Shown here: piece after piece, positions 32,195 to 41,656 of the stretch
How positions within the stretch are numbered: position 1 is the stretch's first letter
How the letters are laid out: every line of letters begins with the position of its first letter
Assembly (NCBI GenBank): GCA_037576215.1
Contig: JBANDB010000001.1
Span: forward strand, 4,898,001-4,962,000
Direction of reading: 5' to 3'
Length of the DNA stretch: 64,000 nucleotides
DNA from: Armillaria gallica
Taxonomy: Eukaryota > Basidiomycota > Agaricomycetes > Agaricales > Physalacriaceae
The notes under the pieces: model-generated
Told to the model about the DNA's origin: nothing
What the model saw: only the letters and a program-made list of their open reading frames with translations
The model's database searches: none
Made by a program: the position numbers and the translations under genes

Positions 32195-33883
32195 TGATGG
32201 GCCTCAGACTTCCGTGGCAACGGCAACACCAACTCGGAATGAGCTTGGTTAATTAATGTAGTGGCACGGCAATCAAGGCGATCGTGTGTGCGAGTGGTTC
32301 GGGGCACCTCCGTGCAGTAGAACAATTCCTCTATACGCAAGAATACACTGCGACTTAAAGTCTGCGAAGTAGTACTGCTTGGTAGTCGAGTACTAAATGC
32401 TATGGCGATAAGCCGGTAGGGATCTCTCGAAATGAGAGGGAACGAAAACGGGTATGACGTGAATACCACGAATCCGTATGAGAAAACGTGCTGTGAGACT
32501 AGAAAACGTCGCTCGACGGTAATCGGAGCGGGGTGAACGATGGAGAATAGACTAAACGGTCGGCAATAGTCTGTGGACGAGCGAAGCGATGAGAAAACGG
32601 CGTGGGGACTGCGAGTGGCGAAATAAACATGGAACGAGGTGCGGAGGGTGGGCTGGCGAGAGAAAACATGGAACTACGAAAACTGGTGGCGATACTGGTC
32701 CTATACGATGCGAGGGTGCTGAGTCGATGTCAAAACTTGTCTGGTACTGAAACGATCCTATCCTATGTCAAACTAACCTTCAAGTCCACTCGGGGGACTG
32801 ATACTATACGAAAACTGGCTGAAACTGATCCTAAGTCTGCTCTGAGACTACCCAAGTGGGCGACGATAACGATGACGAAAGTGAAACTGTAAAAACTCCA
32901 ATGGTGCGAAGGTGAAACGATGACGGCCTATAAAAGATAACGGGGGCGAGGTATAGCGTGGCGATCACGTATTGGCACAGTATGAGCGTGTACCAATAGT
33001 GTTAAGAGCGAAGAGCACGTAGCGAAGGACTCTTCACAGTTAAAACCGTGAGATAACTCTGGTGAGCTCAAGAGTCGACGTGCGATCAAGAATATGCTGG
33101 TGCAAACGGTATATTGCCGTAGAACGGTGAATAAACATTGTTTACTGGCGATAGACTAGAGCGTGATGATAATTGACGTAGTCTGGGGTCAACTGGAGAT
33201 GAACTGCCCTTGAACTACGTTTTCTAACTAGTTTTTATACTACAAGTACGAATTTATAAATAGAGTAGATATGCGAGACTTAGTAAGGCCGTAAAGCCTG
33301 GGCTTTGTAAAAATCGTAGGTAACATATGGTCCTTGGTCTTCTAAAGTAACAGCAACTCGTCGACGTTGCCGCGTATGGATGCGAACCGTATGGTTTTGC
33401 TTGAGCGATGCACGGATCGTTAGGTGCTGTTTAGCTGCGGATTACTGAGCGATAGTCGTCGTGCTGAGGAGTACGCGTGGGGCAACGTTTTCTTGAAGCC
33501 TTGGCGAAGTAACAGCCTTAGTAAACACGGTCTGTAGTTGCCGTAGCTGCAATTGCCGTAGCTGGGAAGGTACTCGCTTCAATCACGTCATTTTCATTAA
33601 ATGATCAATGAGCGCGTCAACTAGGTGCTTCTGAGTGATGCGTCAATTCTGTATTGGGCTGATTGTCGATTGAAGGTGCCTTGCCGTGATGAGGTACGGC
33701 AATTATGATGCGTGGCAAGATTGGATGGATAACAAAGCGCGTGAGGAGTGGTTGCCATAGGATAAAAGTGGTATCACTGTGTGTGCAATCTTTGGTTTGC
33801 TGAAAGGCCGTTGAAGGGACAGTAGCGTTAATTAGCAGACAAAATCTGCGAATTCTGAGCGTACAGAGCCTGGAGGCTCATCA
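32195..33883 (-). repeat. Element 1 3' LTR (copy A)
   Basis: 1,689 bp, starts TGATGGGCCTC and ends GAGGCTCATCA on the plus strand. It is identical to copy B except for seven CpG transitions, six of them decayed in this copy. Confidence 0.95.
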
Positions 33884-33899
33884 TCCCCCCTAAACTTTT
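33884..33899 (-). promoter_or_regulatory. Polypurine tract of Element 1
   Basis: On the minus strand, AAAAGTTTAGGGGGGA immediately precedes the TGATGAGCC start of the 3' LTR. This is the expected plus-strand DNA primer site of reverse transcription. Confidence 0.85.
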
Positions 33900-34091
33900 A
33901 TTATGTTACTCGGGAACATAAGATCCATGCATGAGTAACCGTATTCCCATGAGAAGTCAGGGTTTTGGGCTCTGTTGCCAGGAGATAACGTGGTGGCTGT
34001 ACGATCTATCTGATATTGGTGATCGAATTGCTTTAGACGCGTCGGTGATCTAAAGATAGACACCGTTAATTGCTGTTCACAGGCACAGAAG

Positions 34092-34509
34092 TCGTCGTAT
34101 GTCTTCTCGTTTTGCAACGGAATCTTCTGTGACGCGTGGAGGAGTGGAGAACTTTCTTTTGCCGCGTGACAAGTTGGACTTAGAGAAATTTTCCATTCAT
34201 CTCTCTTGCTTTCTTTCTCTCACTTCGCCCTCTCGTTCCCCTCCGCTTGCACAATCGTCCTCTATTCTTTTCACTCGTTGTCTTCCTTCCTGCAGACGCT
34301 CTTCCTCCTCTACCTCCAGAGGTGAGTAGCTTTTTCTGGGACACCGTCTGTTACACAGACGGATCTCTTCCTTTTGACGCGTACTAACGGCTTCCTTCGG
34401 TTTTACTGAAGGTGTTTTTAGTGTCGTTTCCTTCTCTTCGCGCGTGCTTCACAGGTGTTCAACGCTGGTGAGGTTATCACAAGAACGCTTGACTCGTCGT
34501 CTCCGAACA
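34092..34509 (+). promoter_or_regulatory. P1 upstream region and likely 5' UTR intron
   Basis: Pyrimidine-rich tracts (34195-34320) and a GTGAGT donor at 34322 with a CTTCACAG acceptor near 34447-34454 suggest a non-coding first exon and a 5' UTR intron before the P1 ATG. It includes one copy of the TTGGACTTAGAGAAATTT motif (34174-34191), which recurs between P1 and P2. Confidence 0.4.
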
Positions 34510-36924
34510 ATGGCTGAGCCTACCAATCCTGCCGAACTCGCCGTTGTCGCAGCCCAAGACATGTATAATGCCGCTGCCGCCGCCATCGAGGATCTTTTGG
34601 ACGATTTCCCCAATCCAACTTGGGATTCCTCGAGGATGGATACCTGGCTCATCGACGCCGTTACTCATTGGTCGACTTGTGAGGAAAACTGGTCGACTGC
34701 TGGCGTCGTTAGCAAGGAGTGGTATAAACTAGAGTACAGTTTGATAGTGCGAGTGCCCGACCTATCCATGGATAAGGTGACTTTTGCGCGCACTGAGTTT
34801 AACGAGCTGGTTGAACGCGCGGTGTGTTTGCTATCTGCTATTTCTGCTGATTTCTGACCGATGCCTTTTAGCTTGATTATAATCTTGACGTCGTGCCTTT
34901 ACCGGTCTGTCGCACACCAGCTAAGCGTTTTAAGGCCACATCTTCTCAATCGCTCCAAGATACTGCGGCGCCGGGTTCTCGAACAACGACTCCGGCTCCA
35001 TTGCCTTCATCTTCCAAACCTACTACTCCGATTCTGCCGTCTACAGAAACATGGGTTATCGAACCTAGTACGGCAAAGCGCGCGCCTCCACCGCGTAATC
35101 CAGATGTCGGGAGTTCTGTCCCTCGACTCAATCTTTTGGCCGCCAGTCCTAATGCTCCTGTATCATCAACTCCGAATCCCGGGACTTCCAAGAAACAAGT
35201 TAACCAACCGCCTGCTGATAAGGCTACCGAGGCCCAGCAGCGAATGACTCAGAGGAAGGTGAAGCCTACGCCTATCACCGCTGGGACTGCCAACATCGTT
35301 TTTCCTCCTGATCCGACTTCGCCGCTACATCAAAAACCCGATGCGCCTTTCCGGTTTGGTCAGCCTACACAGGCTACACGGTCGGAGGTGTCATCCAAAC
35401 CGTCTTCATCACGTCTTTTGACCGTGAATGGTACGTTTTCTTTTGCTGTTTACTCAATCCGTGGTGACTTAGGATTTTTATAGCTGCTACTCGTCCTTCA
35501 GTCAATCCCGGTCCTATTCCTGCCGACGAAGGTAGCGTTGCTCAGTTTCCTCGCATGCACGGGCCCTTATTCCTACGGGGTACAGATGACGAGGAAGAGC
35601 AAGTCCGAGGGGATCTAGTAGAGGATGAACGCGTCGCTGATGAAGTCACGGGTACCGATGGTGAAGACGGCGACCTGCGCGGTCAAGATGAAGATGATGC
35701 CCAAAGCAGTGACGAGGCTACAAGTCCTCTGCCCACAAAAATGGCTCGCCGTCTCCGTCAGGAACCGAAAATTTCGTTCGTATTTGACGAAGCTACTGGA
35801 GATTTCGTCGAGTCTCATCCAACTATTTTCCTTCCTAGGCCAGCCCTTCCGTCTTTTCACAGTCAAGTTCCACGACGATCTGCTCGTTCACACGTTTCCC
35901 CTGCCAACTCCACTGCCACTTATCTTAAGGCAGTCCAAAGCTCCAAGCTCGATGCTAAGAAGAAAAAGAGGAATGCAAAAGGCAATGTCAAGGCTTCGGA
36001 GGTTGCCGTCCCTCGTAAACACGCGAGGACTGAGGATGAGGCGTTGCAGACTGTCAATAAGCCTGCGGCCAAGAAATTGAAGTCGAAGGAACATAAGGAG
36101 GACGACGTCGAAGGTAAGTGAATTTTGAGAGCTCTTTTCTCCCACTGATTTCCTTTTCTAGTTGTTCGTGCTATGCCAGTTGTCCGAAAACGTGGACCTG
36201 GACCATCGAAACCACCGCCCGTCACCTTAGGCGTCAGTGGAGGGGGTTTCGGTGAACAGGTCCCGTCAACTGCTAAGGCCGTCCAGAACGGTATCAAGAG
36301 TATCGGTGTCCTTAAGGTCGACCAGGACTTCGGCGATTTTGTACAGGTAGATGAGAGTTACTGGAGTAAGGCTGTTGCGCCTTTCGTAGGTGAACGAGTA
36401 AGTGCTTTTTGTGTTAATCGCGCTTTTCTTGACGATTTTGTGACAGTATACCACTGCTTGCGACCATTGCCGGTGCCTCGGAACTCAGTGCCGAAAGCTC
36501 TTGACACATACAGTTAAGTGCGTGCGCTGCCACTATTCGAAGCTCCCCTGCAAGGTTAACGGGGTTGCTGCATTAAATCCTATCGATCACTACCGTCCAA
36601 AGGGCTCTGGTAAGCTTCCTCTTCCTCTTTTCTTTTTATGTTGTGCTGACTCTTCTTTTTGCAGACGCAGTTAACACTTTCGAGGCCGCCGTCAATGCGA
36701 TCGAGGCCAATAGTACTGCCATCGCCGCGATTACTCAGCAATTCCTGGCGGGCCTCAACGTTATCGCGCACACCAACAGCATCCGTGCCCAGACGTTTCA
36801 ACTCCGCGGATGTCTTGCTCCAATTGAGGAAGACGATGGTGAAGAATCGGAGAACGAGGCGCCCGATGATGTGGCTGAAGGCGTTGCTGGTCCTTCCCAG
36901 AAAAAGAAGGGTAGGTCGGGCTGA
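34510..36924 (+). CDS. P1: antisense accessory protein with Zn2Cys6-like cluster, 719 aa
   Basis: Six exons (34510-34821, 34872-35430, 35484-36113, 36162-36397, 36447-36609, 36665-36924) join in frame with no stop across five introns of 48-55 nt with canonical ends. Residues 1-104 are helical and acidic (MAEPTNPAELAVVAAQDMYN). A long Pro/Ser-rich disordered part and acidic and Lys-rich nuclear-signal-like stretches (DAKKKKRNAKGNVK, AAKKLKSKEHK) follow. Residues 584-614 carry CX2CX6CX9CX2CX6C (CDHC...CVRC...C), the spacing of fungal Zn2Cys6 DNA-binding domains. A predicted helical segment (FEAAVNAIEANSTAIAAITQ) and an acidic tail follow. It lies inside Element 1, opposite to gag-pol and tail-to-head with P2. 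This suggests a nuclear DNA- or RNA-binding accessory factor. Function is inferred from the cysteine spacing only. Confidence 0.85.
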
Positions 36925-37150
36925 GCTGCGGGATTGAGGCCTTGGTCGTCTATCGGCGTCGTCTCTTGGGAGCCTGTCTCCGAATATTTTGAACTTTTTA
37001 TATACTAGATTGAATATCGCGAGCCTTCGGGCAAATTGTTACATAGTGTTTGAATGTCGCCGTCCCATAGAGGGAGAAATATAAATAAAATCGTCTTTTC
37101 TTGCTATTTTGTGTGATTTATTGGATTTTTGAGTGAATTTTTCGGTGAAT

Positions 37151-37248
37151 TTGGACTTAGAGAAATTTCAGCGGCTGGGGCTCACGTGCTAGGGTTCACA
37201 TGATCGTCCGCCTTGGCTGTTTCTTGAAATAATTTCTCCAAGTCCGAA
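37151..37248. repeat. Inverted copies of a TTGGACTTAGAGAAATTT motif
   Basis: TTGGACTTAGAGAAATTT at 37151-37168 and its diverged reverse complement at 37231-37248 could form a stem. A third, direct copy lies at 34174-34191 upstream of P1. It could be a shared control site for the antisense genes, or a remnant of a duplication. Confidence 0.5.
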
Positions 37249-37571
37249 TTGCCGTGAAATTGAAATGGTAAGGAATGTGGATTGCCGTGGCTCTGAGCCG
37301 TTGGCCTTTGGATTCGTCGTGTTTCGCGTTACTGGTCATGAGTTTTCGTTACTGAGGTATGATTTTGGTGATATCTCCATCGTGTGTAGTCAAATTGACG
37401 TTGGAGCGTGGTATTTTTGTCGTTTAGGAATGATATTTTCGTAGTTTTTCGTGGAGTATTTTGTAGATTGAAGGGTCATTTCTTTCATGATTTCGTTACT
37501 TTTTGCGCGAAAATGTCGTGTTGAAAAGAATGCATGTTTTCGTCCTATGAACAACATGGGGACCATGTCTC

Positions 37572-37587
37572 TCCCCCCTAAACTTTT
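37572..37587 (-). promoter_or_regulatory. Second, internal polypurine tract of Element 1
   Basis: Sixteen bases identical to the 3' polypurine tract (AAAAGTTTAGGGGGGA on the minus strand) lie between P1 and P2. It may act as a central polypurine tract or mark an earlier 3' end of the element before P1 was gained. Confidence 0.65.
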
Positions 37588-37844
37588 TAAATCTTTGCCG
37601 GCCTTGGCTGACAAGATTTGAACCGAGGTTCGAAGACTTGTAATTTGAAAGTGAATGCCGCTGAGTTTTGAAAGTTGCAAACATGCGGTTGGATTCCGTG
37701 CTGCGTTCCGTCGAGCGTATGATCCAAGCCCGATAGGAATTTTCGCGTAAATGCGATGAGGTCAGTTGTTCTTTAAGTTTTCGTATAAAGGGAACGTTTT
37801 CTCGTCGTTGTGTCCTCAGAATCATCGCATTTCACTGAATCGCC

Positions 37845-39772
37845 ATGTCTACTTCTGCTGCTCAAACTATTCCATCTCTCATCTCCCTTGTCAAGCGTGC
37901 TGACGCCGTCTTGCAAGCCCTCTTCGAGCCTAACGCGCAATTATTGCGTCGCACCACCTACTTTGACGAGGCGGCACACGTTAAGGTAAATTGCTGTGCT
38001 CCTGTGCGGGTTTTCGTGCCTTAATTGACGTTGAATAGTGCCAGGTCGAAGCGTACTATCCCTCCGCTCTCAAGGAAGAATTCTTTAAGACGTTCGAGGC
38101 TGTCGTCGATGGCTGCGTCTCTAAGTTCAACTTCCGCGAGACTTGGGACACCATGCTCAAGATCGAGTCAGACCGTCTCAAGTTTTCTGTCAGTGGACGG
38201 TACTCCATCTCCGGCAACCAAATCTTGGACGCTTTGGAGGTCCTTCCTCCCTTGCGTTACCGTATCGACGACGATATCCAGATGTCGTCTGCTCCGTTCA
38301 CTCCCAATGTCGCTCCTTCCAAGGAAGTTCAGACCGTGCCTTTGTCTTCGGACGCCGCGTCTGCTTCTGCCTCTCAGGGTGCCGACTTGGTATTGGAGGA
38401 AACTCCTGCTAGGGAAACTCGTGCCGTATCTCCTTCTACGGTCTCTTCTGCAGATTGGGTGGTACGTGCTTCGAATCAATTAAAGCCGTAGCATCACGTT
38501 AATTTGACTTGGTATGATCCAGATGCCATCTCCGGTTGTCGCTCCTTCTGGTGCCTTCATTGAGCAATTTGCCGAGAAAGAAGGTACCCTCAAGGACGCT
38601 GTTCAGATTGGCGAGAAGATCACCGATCTGTATCGCCGCTCTTTCAACAAGGCTGACCTTCAGTACGGCAACACGTTCTGCGCCTATTGCTCTGGCACTC
38701 CTAGTCATCCCGCTCATCGATGTCCTGCTCGATCCGCCAAGGTACGTTTTCTTTTTAAATCCACGTTTTCTTTTGTATTGACGTGAATCTAAGGCTGTTC
38801 GTCCTTGCGGGCCTTGCATTCTTGAGGGCACCGAGTGCACCTTTGCCGGGCTGTCTTCGATCTGCCATGCTTGCCATAAATCCGTGACTCGTCGCTGCAT
38901 CGGAGGTCTTCCTGACCGACAAATCCTCTTGATGCCGTTCAAGGATCCTCATCCAGAGAACGATAAAAATATCCTCGACATTATTGATGAACTCATCGAT
39001 GCTGACCCTTATGGAGCTAGTAAGTTTTTGTCTTCCGCGTTTTCTGGTCTGCGGTTACTAATTCCATGCGTTTATAGCTCCTTCGCCCGACATTGGTGAT
39101 GATCCTCATACGGAAGCCATCATCCACAACGCGGCAGAGTTCGTTGGGGCGAACTATCAACAGTTTACTCCTCAGGGCGAGTCTATAGCCTCGTTGGTGA
39201 AGACGAAGGACTCCTTCTACCATCAGTTGGAGTCTAACACCCGCGATCTCTATTTGCACCTGAAGCTTCGCCACGTCCTCGTCCAGCATTACCGTCTTGT
39301 CGCGGTTAAACTCGATGAGACGCGTGCTCAAGAGGAAGCGGAGGCTAGTACTGCAGCCAAGATGCGGACCGACAATCATGCTACGTCTTCTCGTAAAACC
39401 TATGTTCCTTGGTGGAGGAATAAGCACCAACGTTCGGGTCGTGGCTACGGTAAGAAGAACCATTCGAAGAACAAGGGCAAAAAGGACGACAGGAAGGGTA
39501 AAGGTAAAGCTGAGGCCGCCCAGTACATTAAGGAATGTGCTGGGTGGAGTTGCGACCATAATAACTGCGATTCTAACATGGAGACTCCAGACCCTGTTCC
39601 GGCTCTTTGTACTTGCCGTGGGTGGGGCAACTGTGGTGAAGCTAACTGCCCTTCTAAAGGCAGCTGGACTCCGCCTCCCCAGGCATCCGTCGAGTACCAG
39701 GACGGTGTCCCCGGTAACTATGGAGGAAACTGGCAGAGCAAGGCGGGCTCCAGTCGTCGTGGTCGTTACTAG
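37845..39772 (+). CDS. P2: antisense accessory protein with two Cys clusters, 567 aa
   Basis: Five exons (37845-37985, 38039-38461, 38523-38741, 38794-39019, 39078-39772) join in frame with canonical introns of 52-61 nt. After a helical N-terminus (MSTSAAQTIPSLISLVKRAD) come a first Cys group (CAYC at 241-244, C255) and then CX2CX6CX8CX2CX7C at 266-296 (CGPCILEGTEC...CHAC...C), again close to Zn2Cys6 spacing. The C-terminal part is helical, then strongly basic (GKKNHSKNKGKKDDRKGKGK), then a third Cys-rich patch (CAGWSCDHNNC, CTCRGWGNCGEANC) and a Gly/Arg tail typical of nucleic-acid binders. It is convergent with the integrase end, 198 bp away. Its architecture resembles P1 and also a Gag-like RNA-binding protein. 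Function unknown. Confidence 0.85.
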
Positions 39773-39970
39773 AGTTGCCGTGGTCGCCTAGGTGGTTGTA
39801 TTCAATTCGTACAGACAATTTTGCAGGGGTATATTTTGAACGAGTGTCAGGGGACCGGTATGGATATACCGGTCAGAATAATTAGCTATGAATAAATGTG
39901 TAGGGGCTCCAAAATGGAGCCCAATTATTTATATAAAATTTTTGGTTTTCGCCAATGTCTCGAGTGAAAA

Positions 39971-41656
39971 TCAAGCAAGTTCCGCTTCATTATGCGCTCC
40001 TTCTAGATCTGGGAGGTCGTCGAGCGTACCATCATCTGATGACGCGAAGAGATCATTGATCCGCGCGGGTGGCACGTCAATGATCGCATTGATATCCGGT
40101 ACGTCAATCTTCTTCCTGGCGAAGTATGGCAATAGCCTAAATGCGGCAACTGGTCTTGCGAAGGTCGAACCGTCTAATTCACAAAGGAGATATGCGCCGC
40201 CTTTATTCCTCCCCAAGATCACTAAGGGGCCCAAATATCTGGCGCGCATTTTACGATTTAGAGCCTTCTCTATCTGTGTGTTGCGCATCAAAACTAAATC
40301 TCCCTTCTGGAAGTTGAAGTCTCTGATAGAGTATTCGTGGTCCTTCTCGAATTTAACTGCGGCATTTCTTCTGGCTTCGTAGACTTGAGACCTCAAACGC
40401 TCGAGATCTTGAGAACGTTTTTGAAGACTAATGGCTCGGCGTGCGATTAATGACGTGGTACTGATGATATTGTCTGGTGGCGGCATCAACCATGTAGATT
40501 CGACTATGTCCATTGGAAGAAGGGGCTCCGTCCCGGTTGCGGCAAAATACGGTGAACAACCCATGCGTCTCCTGATCGTTATTTGGTCTGCCCAGAATAC
40601 GGAATAGGCGTTTTGACTCCACTTCTTTTGATCACCATCAGACGCCTTAAACAGTCCTTGACGGACGTCGAAGTGTGGTCTTTCGGCAATTCCATTGGCT
40701 CTGGAGTTATAACCGGAGATACGGATGTGATTGATATGGTACTTCTTGCTCAAATAATTGATTGCGGCAACAAAGGCAGATCCGTTGTCGGTAACGATCT
40801 CGACTAAAGATCCCCAACGGCATAAGATATCCTCGAAAATCCATTCTCCTAAGGTTCGTGCTGTTTCTTTGCGCAAGCAACGAAATTCTGGATAATGACT
40901 GAGCGAACATCTGCCTTGGACGATGTAACGGTATTGTCCTGAAACTGGCATGATCATCGTGTCCATATACATCTTGGAAAACAAGGGAGCGGGAAGAGCG
41001 ACGGTAGGCGGGATATAGATTTGTCGGGTTTGACGGATTTGGCATAGATGACATGTCCTTACGAACCAGGAAATATCATACTTCATATCCGGCCACCAAT
41101 AACGTTCCTTGATTAGTGCGTGCGTCGCATAGAAGCCCTTGTGAGCAACGTCATCGTGACAAGACGTCATCACTTGAATGCGATGTTCGGGGGACAAGAC
41201 GAGCTGATGTCTCCCATCTATGTTTTTGCGCCATAGCTTTCCTTGTCTCTCGAAGAAATGAACGGCATATTTCATGAATTTCGCGTATGCAATATCGTCG
41301 AATCCTGCAGGTCTCTTGAGGTATAGATGCCACGGCAACAGGTGCGTTAGCCGTTCATCTAAACATTGTTGCTTTGCGGTACGAGGAACTTCTGAGTAAG
41401 GAATGATTTTCGTGGAGTCTACGGCAACTTCTTGTTGTAGAACTTGAATTAACTTGATTGGCGAATTAACCGTAGGTGAAGTTGAATTAATAAAATGCAT
41501 AAGCCCGTAATGAGTGTGTAAGAAGTCTTCCATGCCGTCTTCGGGCGGAGGAGGGTCTCCTAGTTGGGGTGGGCGTCGCGATAATCCATCTGGACCATGC
41601 TTAGAGCCTGGTACATGGACTAGAACGAAATGAAAAGATAGAATGCCGATAATCCA
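39971..41656 (-). CDS. Element 1 integrase (C-terminal part of Pol)
   Basis: In frame with the RT part but separated from it by a TGA at 41659-41657. It begins WIIGILSFHFVLVHVPG and continues through the HHCC zinc-binding segment (HDDVAHKGFYATH...CHLC) and the DDE core: D in MYMDTM, D in IVTDNGSAF and E in NGIAERPHF. A C-terminal domain (RKMRARYLGPLVILGRNKGG) follows, and it ends acidic (DLEGAHNEAELA). There is no chromodomain, unlike Element 2. The 520-codon stretch from an ATG at 41533 is intact. The TGA sits where related gypsy elements have Arg (AAVN-R-WI), so the full polyprotein is probably broken by a CGA-to-TGA change here. Confidence 0.9.
   Translation of the reverse strand, partial: WIIGILSFHFVLVHVPGSKHGPDGLSRRPPQLGDPPPPEDGMEDFLHTHYGLMHFINSTSPTVNSPIKLIQVLQQEVAVDSTKIIPYSEVPRTAKQQCLDERLTHLLPWHLYLKRPAGFDDIAYAKFMKYAVHFFERQGKLWRKNIDGRHQLVLSPEHRIQVMTSCHDDVAHKGFYATHALIKERYWWPDMKYDISWFVRTCHLCQIRQTRQIYIPPTVALPAPLFSKMYMDTMIMPVSGQYRYIVQGRCSLSHYPEFRCLRKETARTLGEWIFEDILCRWGSLVEIVTDNGSAFVAAINYLSKKYHINHIRISGYNSRANGIAERPHFDVRQGLFKASDGDQKKWSQNAYSVFWADQITIRRRMGCSPYFAATGTEPLLPMDIVESTWLMPPPDNIISTTSLIARRAISLQKRSQDLERLRSQVYEARRNAAVKFEKDHEYSIRDFNFQKGDLVLMRNTQIEKALNRKMRARYLGPLVILGRNKGGAYLLCELDGSTFARPVAAFRLLPYFARKKIDVPDINAIIDVPPARINDLFASSDDGTLDDLPDLEGAHNEAELA

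Noticed and set aside
32602..32892. 96-codon plus-strand frame repeated in LTRs A, B and, diverged, in C
   Set aside because: It begins at GTG, lies antisense in the LTR, and its recurrence is explained by LTR identity. In the diverged copy C it is truncated and not preserved.
33900..39970. P1/P2 region as host DNA trapped between two independent LTR insertions
   Set aside because: The polypurine tract and primer site lie correctly at both LTRs, the LTRs are 99.6% identical, and the outer 4-bp duplication reconstitutes a hAT terminus, so the whole interior moved as one unit.
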